Source of the DNA: Poriferisodalis sp026713105
Lineage (GTDB): Bacteria > Actinomycetota > Acidimicrobiia > Acidimicrobiales > Poriferisodalaceae
Assembly: GCA_965115995.1 (NCBI GenBank)
Contig: OZ220472.1
Location: 3,038,001 to 3,102,000, forward strand
Reading direction: 5' to 3'
DNA: 64,000 nt
Shown: piece by piece, positions 15,442 through 23,507 of the stretch
Layout: every line of letters begins with the position of its first letter
How positions within the stretch are numbered: the first letter of the stretch is position 1
Position numbers and translations under genes: made by a program
Notes under the pieces: model-generated
The model's database searches: none
What the model was told of the DNA's origin: nothing
What the model saw: the letters and a program-made list of their open reading frames with translations, nothing else

Positions 15442-16403
15442 GGAGTTGTCGCCGTCCCGACTGCTCGTTTGTCGAGTCCTCTGACAAATGGCGTGCGCAT
15501 CTGAGCGAAGAAACCCGTCGGGTACTCCCGGTTCAGCAGTCCGAGCCGGCCGACGGCCGCGTCTGCGGGCAGGTACCGGGTTCCGAACAGCACGTCCCAG
15601 ATGATCAGGTTGTTGCCGAAGTTGTGATCAGACTCTTCAGGGAATTCGGAGTGATGCCAGCGGTGCAGCTCGGGGCCGCTGATGAGGTAGTTGAGCCAAC
15701 CGAGGCGTACGTCGCAATTCGAGTGCTGGTAGAAACCGTTCAGCGCATAGAAGACGAAGTACGCCGCGAGCACCTCGCTGCCGACGCCCACCAAGACGAA
15801 CGGCAAGGCGTCCACGCAGAACTGGACCGCCTTCTCACTGGGGTGGAAGCGCCCGACGTTCAGCCAGTACAGCCGGTGCGGTGAGTGGTGAACAGCGTGC
15901 CAGCGCCACATGAAGGCTGAGCCGTGGAATGCCCGGTGCAGCCAGTAGCGGAAGAAGTCGGCTACGGCCATCATCAGCGCCGCCTGGAGCGCGACGGGCC
16001 AGCTGTGCGGCCACAGGCCCGCCAGCGTCAGGTCACCCTCTGTCAGCCAGCCCGCGAAGGCCGCAGCCGCTGCCAGCGACAGCAGCAGTGGCAACATCAC
16101 CTGGACGGCGACCATGAACGTCACGTCCTCCCGGATGTCTGCACCCTGCGGGCGCCATTGCCTGCGGTAGGGCAAGACGATCTCGTGCAGCGTGATCAGC
16201 GCAGCCCCGACGAGCACTGCGGCATACGACGCAGCCACAGCGGACAACCCGAGCGATCCCGCAACTGCATAGATGCTGATCCCGACCAAGATCACGAACG
16301 GGTATGAAACCCGAACCGCGAGCCTGCCAGCTGCGCTCGGCCGTTCGGGATGATGGGCGCAGCGCCCGCCCTCGGTGGGAGCCGAGGGTTCGGCGGCCGT
16401 CAT
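15438..16403 (-). CDS. Fatty acid hydroxylase / sterol desaturase superfamily membrane protein
   Basis: This 321-residue protein has four to five membrane segments and the eight-histidine signature of the family: HRAFH, HAVHH, a middle YQHSN, and HRWHH. These bind a non-haem di-iron centre that hydroxylates or desaturates lipid substrates at the membrane. It is the first gene of a four-gene operon with GH3 and an enolase-superfamily enzyme, each junction overlapping or nearly so. The substrate (fatty acyl chain, sterol or N-acyl amino acid) is unknown. Confidence 0.9.
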   Translation of the reverse strand: MTAAEPSAPTEGGRCAHHPERPSAAGRLAVRVSYPFVILVGISIYAVAGSLGLSAVAASYAAVLVGAALITLHEIVLPYRRQWRPQGADIREDVTFMVAVQVMLPLLLSLAAAAAFAGWLTEGDLTLAGLWPHSWPVALQAALMMAVADFFRYWLHRAFHGSAFMWRWHAVHHSPHRLYWLNVGRFHPSEKAVQFCVDALPFVLVGVGSEVLAAYFVFYALNGFYQHSNCDVRLGWLNYLISGPELHRWHHSEFPEESDHNFGNNLIIWDVLFGTRYLPADAAVGRLGLLNREYPTGFFAQMRTPFVRGLDKRAVGTATTP

Positions 16404-16458
16404 GAGCCGAGCCTAGGTTGCACCACGCTCATGTTTGATGGAGCCGCAGGGGCCAAGC

Positions 16459-17484
16459 TCAGTCGCCGAGGCGGACGATGGTGGTGCCGACGGTGCGGCC
16501 TCCGAGCAGGTCGACGAATGCGCCGCCCGCAGCACCGAGCCCTTCGTAGGTGATGTGACGGGGCACGAGCGCGCCGGCCTCGATCCACTCGAGCATCTGC
16601 GCACGGGCTTCGTCGTAGCGGCTGGCGTAGGAGAACACGAGAAAGCCCTGCATGCGCACCTGGTTGTTCACCAACAGACCCGGGATGCCACGCGGGCTGG
16701 GATCGGGATTGGCGGTGTCGTACGCCGACACGGCGCCGCAGCAGACGATGCGACCGAACGTGGCCATGCGGAACAGGGCCGAACCGAGAATCTCGCCGCC
16801 GGTGTTGTCGAAGTACACGTTGATGCGGTCAGGCGTCGCCGACCGAAACTCGGCCCGGAAGTCAGGCGAATGCCGGTTGAGGGCAGCATCGAATCCGATC
16901 TCGCCCCTCAGGAGCTCGCATTTGTGGTCAGAGCCCGCCACGCCGACGACCCTGCAGCCTCGTGCTTTGGTGATTTGACCGGCAATGTGGCCCACCGAGC
17001 CCGCCGCCGCGGACACCACCACCGTCTCGCCTGGCTCAGGTTTCCCGACATCGAGCAACCCGAAGTACGCGGTGAGCCCATTTGTGCCGAGCACGCCGAG
17101 ATGCAGCGCTGGGTCGAGCGCTCCGTCGGCGACGCGCAATTCGCTGGCGTCCATCACAGCGTTGCGACGCCAGCCGGTCGAGCCGACCACTGTGTCCCCG
17201 ACGCCGATGCCCTCGGCATTTGAAGCCTCGACCACGCCGGCTCCCGTGCCCGCCATGACCACGCCCACCTCGGGGGCGCCCGCGTAGCTGGCGCTGCCTT
17301 GCAGCCCGGCTCGCTGGCCTGCGCCGATCGTGATCGCCTGCACCCGTACCGATACCTGGCCTGGCCTTGGCTCGGGCACCTCTTCGGTCTGCAACGCGAA
17401 GTGCTCTGCGCTGAGCGGGCCGTCGGGGATCTTGGCCAGCACGACGCAGTCCGACACCCTCGCAGTCGTCGGTCCTTCAGCCAT
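16459..17484 (-). CDS. NADP-dependent medium-chain reductase, leukotriene-B4-dehydrogenase-like
   Basis: This 341-residue protein has the GroES-like N-terminal domain and a Rossmann domain with AAAGSVGHIAGQITKARGC. It lacks zinc-ligand cysteines and contains YFDNTGGEI, as in prostaglandin/2-alkenal reductases that reduce the double bond of enones. The start at 17484 has AAGGAG six bases upstream; an in-frame codon 15 residues earlier lacks a site. It is transcribed apart from the molybdenum-hydroxylase genes on the other strand and 55 bp before the hydroxylase-like gene. Confidence 0.88.
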   Translation of the reverse strand: MAEGPTTARVSDCVVLAKIPDGPLSAEHFALQTEEVPEPRPGQVSVRVQAITIGAGQRAGLQGSASYAGAPEVGVVMAGTGAGVVEASNAEGIGVGDTVVGSTGWRRNAVMDASELRVADGALDPALHLGVLGTNGLTAYFGLLDVGKPEPGETVVVSAAAGSVGHIAGQITKARGCRVVGVAGSDHKCELLRGEIGFDAALNRHSPDFRAEFRSATPDRINVYFDNTGGEILGSALFRMATFGRIVCCGAVSAYDTANPDPSPRGIPGLLVNNQVRMQGFLVFSYASRYDEARAQMLEWIEAGALVPRHITYEGLGAAGGAFVDLLGGRTVGTTIVRLGD

Positions 17485-17743
17485 CGCTTGCTCCTTGAGT
17501 CGTCGGGAATTGTTGATGTCACCCGTCATGATTGCCGCTTGAGCGTGGCCGTTCTTCGCTGCGCAGCCGTCGCATTTCCAGCGCCATCGAGGAGGGTGAC
17601 GATCGCTAACGCAACGAGGACTGCCCAGCGCAACTATCGTCCGCTGCCGTGAAGGCCATTGCCGCGAGGCGGCCTGTCAGACACAGCCGCCCACAGGCGG
17701 TGCTGAGACATATGCCGCAGAGACCGGATCGGGAGCTATCCGC

Positions 17744-18622
17744 ATGAAATACGCCGCACCGACCACTATTGACGAGGCTCGGGCATTGCTCGCGAGCGAT
17801 GCCGACGCCATCGTGTTCGCGGGCGCAACCGACGTCGTGCCGCAGATGCGCGGCGGACGGCCTGAGCCGTCAATGCTGATCGACCTCAAGAACATCGATC
17901 GCCTGATGTCGGTGAGCCTCGAAGGTGATACCTGGCACGTAGGTGCCGCAGCGCCCAGTTCGGCTCTCACCGCAAACGCTGACTTCGCTGCCGACTTCCC
18001 GGGAGTGACGGAGGCTGCTGGACTCATCGGATCCGATCAAATCCAGAATCGCTCGAGCCTCGGCGGGAACCTGTGCAATGCCTCTCCCGCGGCGGATTCG
18101 GTCCCGGCGCTGGTCGTCAACGATGCTGTCGCGGTGATCGCAGGAGCCGGCGGCGAGCGGCGGGTACCCGTCGCCGACGTGGTGACCGGGCCCGGGCAGA
18201 CCTCGCTGGCGCACGACGAGATCGTGGTGTGCTTCGAACTCACCCGACCGGCGGCACGCACATCGGATGCTTACCTGCGGCTCATCCCCCGCACCGAGAT
18301 GGACATCGCCGTGGTGGGCGCCGGTGTCCGGCTCACGCTGGACGGTGAAGGCGCCGTGAGCGCTGCCACCGTGGCCCTCGGCGCAGTCGCCCCCACCGTC
18401 GTGCGGGTGCCCGCGGCAGAAGCGGCACTCGTCGGCAGCCGGCTCGATGACGCGTCGCTGGCCGCAGCGGCCGCAGCGGCCAGCGACGCCTGCAACCCGA
18501 TCGACGACAAGCGGGGCACGATCACCTACCGGCGCCAGGTCGCCGGCGTGCTCACCCGCCGAGCCGCCGGCATCGCCGCAGACCGCATTCGAACCACCAA
18601 CGGACAGAACGGAGCCTCCTGA
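17744..18622 (+). CDS. Molybdenum hydroxylase FAD-binding subunit (CoxM-like)
   Basis: This 292-residue protein has the FAD-binding signatures VFAGATDVVP near 24-33 and IQNRSSLGGNLCNASPAADS near 100-119, plus the C-terminal CO dehydrogenase flavoprotein domain. It passes electrons from the Fe-S subunit to an acceptor. A GGGAG site precedes the ATG. Its stop overlaps the next start (TGATG arrangement ATGA), so it is coupled to the small subunit. The 259 bp upstream hold the divergent promoter region, in which I see no clear boxes. Confidence 0.92.
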   Translation: MKYAAPTTIDEARALLASDADAIVFAGATDVVPQMRGGRPEPSMLIDLKNIDRLMSVSLEGDTWHVGAAAPSSALTANADFAADFPGVTEAAGLIGSDQIQNRSSLGGNLCNASPAADSVPALVVNDAVAVIAGAGGERRVPVADVVTGPGQTSLAHDEIVVCFELTRPAARTSDAYLRLIPRTEMDIAVVGAGVRLTLDGEGAVSAATVALGAVAPTVVRVPAAEAALVGSRLDDASLAAAAAAASDACNPIDDKRGTITYRRQVAGVLTRRAAGIAADRIRTTNGQNGAS

Positions 18623-19101
18623 TGAGCCGCACCCACGTGACCTGCGAGGTCAACGGCGACGCCGTTGATTTTCTGACCGAAGACGGTGAATCGCTGCTCA
18701 ATGCACTGCGGGACGAGCTGGGGCTCATCGGGGCCAAGGAGGGCTGCGGCACCGGCGACTGCGGCGCCTGCTCGATCATCATGAACGGGCGCTTGCAGTG
18801 CTCGTGCCTGATCTTCGCCCCTGAAGCCGGCGGCGCCGCCATCACCACCTGTGAAGGTCTCGCCAGCGCCGACGAGCTGCACCCACTCCAGCAGTGCTTC
18901 CTCGAAGGCGCTGCGCTGCAGTGCGGCATCTGCACGCCCGGGTTCCTCATCGCCGCAAAGGCACTGCTCGACGAGAACCCCGACCCCACCGAGACCGAAG
19001 TGCGCTACGCGCTCGCCGGCAACCTGTGCCGCTGCACCGGGTACGACAAGATCGTGCGCTCAGTGCTCGAGGCCGCCGTCCAGATCCGTACCCCAGCTTG
19101 A
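18622..19101 (+). CDS. Molybdenum hydroxylase 2x[2Fe-2S] subunit (CoxS-like)
   Basis: This 159-residue protein has the plant-ferredoxin cluster motif EGCGTGDCGACS (about 41-52) with a further cysteine near 60, and the second all-helical cluster site CGICTPGF and CRCTGYDK. It is the electron-transfer subunit between the molybdopterin and FAD subunits. The order FAD, Fe-S, Mo is the usual medium-small-large layout. Confidence 0.95.
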   Translation: MSRTHVTCEVNGDAVDFLTEDGESLLNALRDELGLIGAKEGCGTGDCGACSIIMNGRLQCSCLIFAPEAGGAAITTCEGLASADELHPLQQCFLEGAALQCGICTPGFLIAAKALLDENPDPTETEVRYALAGNLCRCTGYDKIVRSVLEAAVQIRTPA

Positions 19102-19152
19102 TCGACATCGGCTGATCGAGATTCACCCGACATCGCAGAAGGACACCTGAAC

Positions 19153-21426
19153 ATGAGCACCACCGAAGCTCCCGCAAGCACCGGCACCAATGGCAACGGT
19201 GCATCGGGCTACCGCTGGGTCGGCACCCGTCCGATCCGCCACGACGGCCTCGACAAGGTCGCCGGAAAGGCCCGCTACGCAGCCGACCTGAACCTGCCGG
19301 GAATGCTGCACGGGCACATCTTGCGCTCGCCGCATCCTCACGCCCGGATCGTGTCTATTGACACAACTCAGGCAGCGGCGATGCCCGGCGTGAAGGCCGT
19401 GGTCACCGGCGCAGATTTCCCCGAAGCGCCCCCCAAGGGCGCCACTCGCAACCTGATGTGCACGGTCATTGCGCGCGACAAGGTGCTGTACAGCGGCCAC
19501 GCGGTGGCCGCTGTTGCAGCGTCCACCCGTCGTGAAGCCAAGGCGGCGGCGGAAGCAATCGAGGTGACCTACGAGCTGCTCCCCCACGTGCTGAACATCG
19601 CCGATGCGATGTCAGATGGGGCGCCGGTGATTCACGACACCTTGTTCACGCGCGGCGTCGACCCCCGGCCGACCGAGCCGTCGAATGTTGCGGCGCGCAC
19701 CGTGTACGAGCGCGGCGACGTCGAGCAGGGCTTCGGCGAAGCCGACATCGTGATCGAGCGGGAGTTCTCGACCCAGGCCGTGCACCAGGGCTACATCGAG
19801 CCGCACGCCTGCGTTGTCGACTGCGATCAGGAGGGCAAGGCCGTCATCTGGGCCTCCTCGCAGGGTCATTTCATGGTTCGATCCTCCACGGCCACGGTGC
19901 TCGGCTGGGACACCTCGCGCATCAAGGTCATCCCGGCGGAGATCGGCGGCGGCTTCGGCGGCAAGACCACCATCTACATCGAACCGGTGGCTGCGCTGCT
20001 GTCGACCAAGGCAGGCCGTCCCGTCAAGATCGTGATGAGCCGCGAGGATGTCTTCCGGGCCACCGGCCCGGCACCCGGCTCGATCATCAAGATGAAGGTC
20101 GGTGCCCGCAACGACGGCACGATCACCACGGCGAAGGCCTGGCTGGCGTACGAGAACGGGGCCTTTCAGGGCATCGCCGCCATGCTCGGCTGCATGTGCG
20201 TCGTGTCGGCGTACACACTCGATCACCTCTACGTCGAGGGTTTCGACGTGGTGCTCAACCGTCCGGTCAACGTGGCCTACCGGGCGCCGTCGGCCCCTGC
20301 GGCGGCATTCGCCATGGATTCAGTAGTCGATGAGATTGCGGCTCACCTCGGCATGGACCCAATCGACCTGCGGTTGCACAACTGCCCATCGCAAGGCGAC
20401 CCGACGCCGTATGGGCCCAAGTGGCCGATGATCGGGTTGCGCGACTGCCTCGAAGCGATCCGCGACAGCGACCACTACCAGACCGAGCTGCCAGACGGCC
20501 AGGGGCGTGGCGTGGCCACGGGCTTCTGGTTCAACATCGGCGAGGCGTCGAGCGCGACGGTCAACCTGAACGAGAACGGCACTGCCACGGTGATCACCGG
20601 CAGCCCCGACATCGGCGGCAGCCGAGCCTCGATGGCGCTTATGGCTGCCGAGGAACTCGGCCTCGACGTGCACCTGATCCAGCCGGTCGTGGGCGACACC
20701 GAAGTGGTCGGATTCACCGACGTCACCGAAGGCAGCCGCGCCACGTTCGCGACGGGCATGGCAGTCGTGGAGGCCTGCCGCGATCTCAAGACGCAGCTGT
20801 GCAAGCGTGCGGCGAAAACCTGGGACTGCGATGTGGAAGAGGTCGAGTGGGTGGACGGCTCGGCCGTTCACGGCCCGGGCGAGCAGGAGCCGCTGACGCT
20901 GGCCGCCATCACCGGCAACGCCAAGCGCACGGGCGGCCCGCTGGGCGCCACCGCGTCGCTGAATGCCCGGGGCGCTGGTCCGGCTTTCTCCGTTCAGGTC
21001 GCGGACGTGTCGGTCGACCAGGAAACCGGACAGGTTGCAGTGGAGCGCTACACGACAGCGCAGGATGCCGGCACGGCCATCCATCCGAGCTACGTCGAGG
21101 GCCAGATGCAGGGCGGTGTTGTGCAAGGCATCGGCTGGGCGCTCAACGAGGAATACATCTACTCCGACGATGGCAACCTGGAGAATCCGGGATTCCTCGA
21201 CTACCGCATTCCGGTGGCGTCGGACCTGCCGATGATCGAGACGGTCATCGTGGAGGTGCCCAACCCGTCGCATCCCTATGGCGTGCGCGGCGTCGGTGAG
21301 GTGGGCATCGTGCCGCCGCTGCCGGTGCTGGCCAACGCCGTGGCCGATGCCACGGGAGTGCGGATCAGCGATCTGCCGCTCTCGCCGCCGCGGGTGCTGG
21401 AGGCACTGACGGCGGCCGAGGGCTGA
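19153..21426 (+). CDS. Molybdenum hydroxylase catalytic subunit, xanthine-dehydrogenase/CoxL family, not canonical CODH
   Basis: This 757-residue subunit binds molybdopterin cytosine dinucleotide. It has IGGGFGGK at 264-271 and the catalytic-base region GVRGVGEVGIVPP with the conserved Glu near 716. The active-site loop at 375-382 reads AYRAPSAP. It lacks the CSFR loop of form I CO dehydrogenase and is not the GAGR loop of form II, so CO oxidation should not be assumed. Substrates of related enzymes are N-heterocycles, aldehydes or hydroxybenzoyl-CoA. It follows the Fe-S subunit by 51 bp. No maturation (CoxD/E/F, XdhC) genes are in the window. Confidence 0.93.
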   Translation: MSTTEAPASTGTNGNGASGYRWVGTRPIRHDGLDKVAGKARYAADLNLPGMLHGHILRSPHPHARIVSIDTTQAAAMPGVKAVVTGADFPEAPPKGATRNLMCTVIARDKVLYSGHAVAAVAASTRREAKAAAEAIEVTYELLPHVLNIADAMSDGAPVIHDTLFTRGVDPRPTEPSNVAARTVYERGDVEQGFGEADIVIEREFSTQAVHQGYIEPHACVVDCDQEGKAVIWASSQGHFMVRSSTATVLGWDTSRIKVIPAEIGGGFGGKTTIYIEPVAALLSTKAGRPVKIVMSREDVFRATGPAPGSIIKMKVGARNDGTITTAKAWLAYENGAFQGIAAMLGCMCVVSAYTLDHLYVEGFDVVLNRPVNVAYRAPSAPAAAFAMDSVVDEIAAHLGMDPIDLRLHNCPSQGDPTPYGPKWPMIGLRDCLEAIRDSDHYQTELPDGQGRGVATGFWFNIGEASSATVNLNENGTATVITGSPDIGGSRASMALMAAEELGLDVHLIQPVVGDTEVVGFTDVTEGSRATFATGMAVVEACRDLKTQLCKRAAKTWDCDVEEVEWVDGSAVHGPGEQEPLTLAAITGNAKRTGGPLGATASLNARGAGPAFSVQVADVSVDQETGQVAVERYTTAQDAGTAIHPSYVEGQMQGGVVQGIGWALNEEYIYSDDGNLENPGFLDYRIPVASDLPMIETVIVEVPNPSHPYGVRGVGEVGIVPPLPVLANAVADATGVRISDLPLSPPRVLEALTAAEG

Positions 21427-21456
21427 TCACCGGGGCAACCCGTCAGAGGCACAAAG

Positions 21457-21705
21457 ATGGCGGTCGTTCACTTCTCGACCGACCAGCGCCAGCACACCGG
21501 CGTCACCGAGATCGTCATCGACGCCGCGAACGTGCGTGCACTCGTGCGGCAGCTCTCCGAGCTCTACCCGTCGCTGAACGCACACCTCGTCGAGACATCG
21601 TCCACGGCCGTCGCCATCGACGGCGAGATCATCCCCGACCCAATGCTCGAAGAACTCACTGCCACCTCAGAGGTGCACCTAGTCCGCCCGCTCGCGGGCG
21701 GATAG
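21457..21705 (+). CDS. MoaD/ThiS-like beta-grasp sulfur-carrier protein
   Basis: This 82-residue protein has the ubiquitin-like length and ends PLAGG. The terminal di-glycine is the feature that allows adenylation by a MoeB/ThiF enzyme and thiocarboxylate formation. It is the fourth gene of the molybdenum hydroxylase operon, 30 bp after the catalytic subunit. A role in supplying sulfur, for molybdopterin or for the sulfido ligand, is an inference. Oddly, its last six codons and stop lie inside the first copy of a tandem hairpin repeat. Confidence 0.8.
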   Translation: MAVVHFSTDQRQHTGVTEIVIDAANVRALVRQLSELYPSLNAHLVETSSTAVAIDGEIIPDPMLEELTATSEVHLVRPLAGG

Positions 21706-21796
21706 GACAGCACGGCGCCCGCTTGCGGGCGGATAGGACAGCACGGCGCCCGCTTGCGGGCGGATAGGACAGCACGACGCCCGCTCGCGGGCGGAG
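21685..21796. repeat. Tandem 31-bp hairpin array between convergent genes
   Basis: Three full copies and a partial fourth start at 21685, 21716, 21747 and 21778. Each contains the inverted repeat CGCCCGC-TT(or TC)-GCGGGCG, a 7-bp stem, followed by GATAGGACAGCACGG. The array fills the gap between the plus-strand MoaD-like gene and minus-strand rpsJ. It probably terminates transcription from both sides. There is no U-tract, so termination would be of the GC-hairpin type. Confidence 0.85.
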
Positions 21797-21803
21797 TAGC
21801 GCG

Positions 21804-22118
21804 CTAGGGCTGGACTTTGAGCTCGATCTCTACGCCGGCGGGCAGGTCGAGCCGCTGGAGCGAATCGACCGTCTTGTCGGTGGGATCGATCACGTCGATC
21901 AGGCGCTTGTGAATGCGCATCTCGAAGTGCTCGCGCGAGTCCTTGTCTTTGTGGGGGGACCGCACGACCGTGTAACGGTGCTTTTCGGTGGGCAGCGGCA
22001 CGGGCCCGCGAACCTTGGCATTGGTTCGCAGCACCGTCTCGGTGATCTTCTGCGCCGACTGGTCCACGATCTCGTGGTCGTAGGCCTTGAGCCGCATACG
22101 GATCCGAGGTGCTGCCAT
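21804..22118 (-). CDS. rpsJ: 30S ribosomal protein S10
   Basis: This 104-residue protein is typical S10/NusE (MRLKAYDHEIVDQSAQKI, then HRYTVVRSPHKDKDSREHFE). It belongs to the 30S head and to the NusB antitermination complex. It lies 32 bp downstream of tuf and is the last gene of the str block. The next ribosomal gene in the S10 operon, rplC, is 9.9 kb further on. The downstream hairpin array is a natural end for this transcript. Confidence 0.97.
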   Translation of the reverse strand: MAAPRIRMRLKAYDHEIVDQSAQKITETVLRTNAKVRGPVPLPTEKHRYTVVRSPHKDKDSREHFEMRIHKRLIDVIDPTDKTVDSLQRLDLPAGVEIELKVQP

Positions 22119-22150
22119 CTGAGTGCCTGACTGTTCGCTTGAGAACCGGG

Positions 22151-23335
22151 TTACTGAACGATCTTGGTGACCCGGCCGGCGCCCACAGTACGCCCACCCT
22201 CACGGATGGCGAAACGCAAGCCCTCGTCCATCGCGATCGGGTTGATCAGCTCGACGGTCATCTCGGTGTTGTCGCCCGGCATGCACATCTCGGTGCCGCC
22301 AGGCAATTCGACCACACCGGTGATGTCGGTGGTGCGGAAGTAGAACTGCGGCCGGTAGTTCGAAAAGAACGGCTTGTGGCGGCCGCCCTCGTCCTTGTTC
22401 AGCACGTAGACCTGAGCCTCGAACTTGGTGTGCGGCGTGATCGCTCCCTTGCGGGTGCAGACCTGGCCACGCTCGACGTCTTCCTTGCCGGTGCCTCGCA
22501 GCAACAGCCCGACGTTGTCGCCGGCCTGGCCTTCGTCGAGAATCTTGCGGAACATCTCGACGCCGGTCACGGTCGTGGTCTGGGTGTCGCGGATGCCGAC
22601 GATCTCGATTTCCTCGCCGGTGTTGATGACGCCCTGCTCGATCTTGCCGGTCACCACAGTGCCGCGGCCGGTGATCGAGAAGACATCCTCGATCGGCATC
22701 AGGAACGGGCGCTCGTTGTCGCGCACGGGCTCGGGCACGTACTCGTCGACGGCGTTCATCAGCTCGACGACCTGCTCGCCGGCAGCCGCATCACCCTCGA
22801 GGGCATTCAGGGCCGAGACGCGCACCACCGGGACGTCGTCGCCGGGGAACTCGTACTCGCTGAGCAGCTCGCGTACCTCAAGCTCGACGAGCTCGAGCAG
22901 CTCCTCGTCGTCGACCATGTCGACCTTGTTCAGCGCAACCACGATGTAGGGCACGCCGACCTGGCGGGCCAGCAGCACGTGCTCACGGGTCTGTGGCATC
23001 GGGCCGTCGGCAGCGGACACGACCAAGATGGCCCCGTCCACCTGGGCGGCACCGGTGATCATGTTCTTGATGTAGTCGGCGTGGCCGGGCATGTCGACGT
23101 GTGCGTAGTGGCGGTTCGCCGTCTCGTACTCGACGTGCGCGATGGAGATCGTGATGCCGCGCTCGCGCTCCTCGGGTGCCTTGTCGATCTCGTCGAAGGC
23201 CGTCGCCTGGCCGCCGACCTGTTCGGACAGCACGCGCGTGATGGCAGCCGTCAGTGTCGTCTTGCCGTGGTCGATGTGTCCCATCGTGCCCACGTTGACG
23301 TGAGGCTTGGTCCGCTCGAATCGCTCTTTTGCCAT
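22151..23335 (-). CDS. tuf: Translation elongation factor Tu
   Basis: This 394-residue GTPase carries aminoacyl-tRNA to the ribosome. The P-loop is GHIDHGKT at 19-26, with the usual effector (ERERGITIS), NKVD and C-terminal barrel sequences (FRKILDEGQAGDNVGLLLRG). The gene is preceded by a 172-bp gap after fusA that holds a candidate promoter, and an AAAGG ribosome binding site lies upstream of the ATG. Confidence 0.98.
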   Translation of the reverse strand: MAKERFERTKPHVNVGTMGHIDHGKTTLTAAITRVLSEQVGGQATAFDEIDKAPEERERGITISIAHVEYETANRHYAHVDMPGHADYIKNMITGAAQVDGAILVVSAADGPMPQTREHVLLARQVGVPYIVVALNKVDMVDDEELLELVELEVRELLSEYEFPGDDVPVVRVSALNALEGDAAAGEQVVELMNAVDEYVPEPVRDNERPFLMPIEDVFSITGRGTVVTGKIEQGVINTGEEIEIVGIRDTQTTTVTGVEMFRKILDEGQAGDNVGLLLRGTGKEDVERGQVCTRKGAITPHTKFEAQVYVLNKDEGGRHKPFFSNYRPQFYFRTTDITGVVELPGGTEMCMPGDNTEMTVELINPIAMDEGLRFAIREGGRTVGAGRVTKIVQ

Positions 23336-23432
23336 GTCGTACCCGCCTTTCGGGGTTCTGCTCGCCTATCGGGGGAGAGTGAGGTGCAGGGATGTCGTTT
23401 TTCTTGGTTTCTTCGCTGTTCTGAACGGTGTG

Positions 23433-23461
23433 AGGCTAGGGATGCCGTGGCCCCAAACCAA
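23433..23461 (-). promoter_or_regulatory. Candidate tuf promoter
   Basis: On the minus strand TTGGTT (23456-23461) and TAGCCT (23433-23438) are separated by 17 bp, 98 bp upstream of the tuf ATG. A separate tuf promoter in the fusA-tuf gap is common in actinobacteria. Motif prediction only. Confidence 0.4.
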
Positions 23462-23507
23462 ATGACTTGTCACCGGCGCCAAACGTGCCCACCCAAGGCG
23501 GGCTGGG

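Noticed and set aside
19153..21426. Aerobic CO dehydrogenase (coxL) as the product
   Set aside because: The active-site loop is AYRAPSAP, neither the form I nor the form II signature, and no cox maturation genes are nearby.
11886..21803. The interrupting segment as a classic genomic island or prophage
   Set aside because: No integrase, transposase, attachment-site duplication or tRNA junction is visible at its edges; the edge repeats differ from each other.
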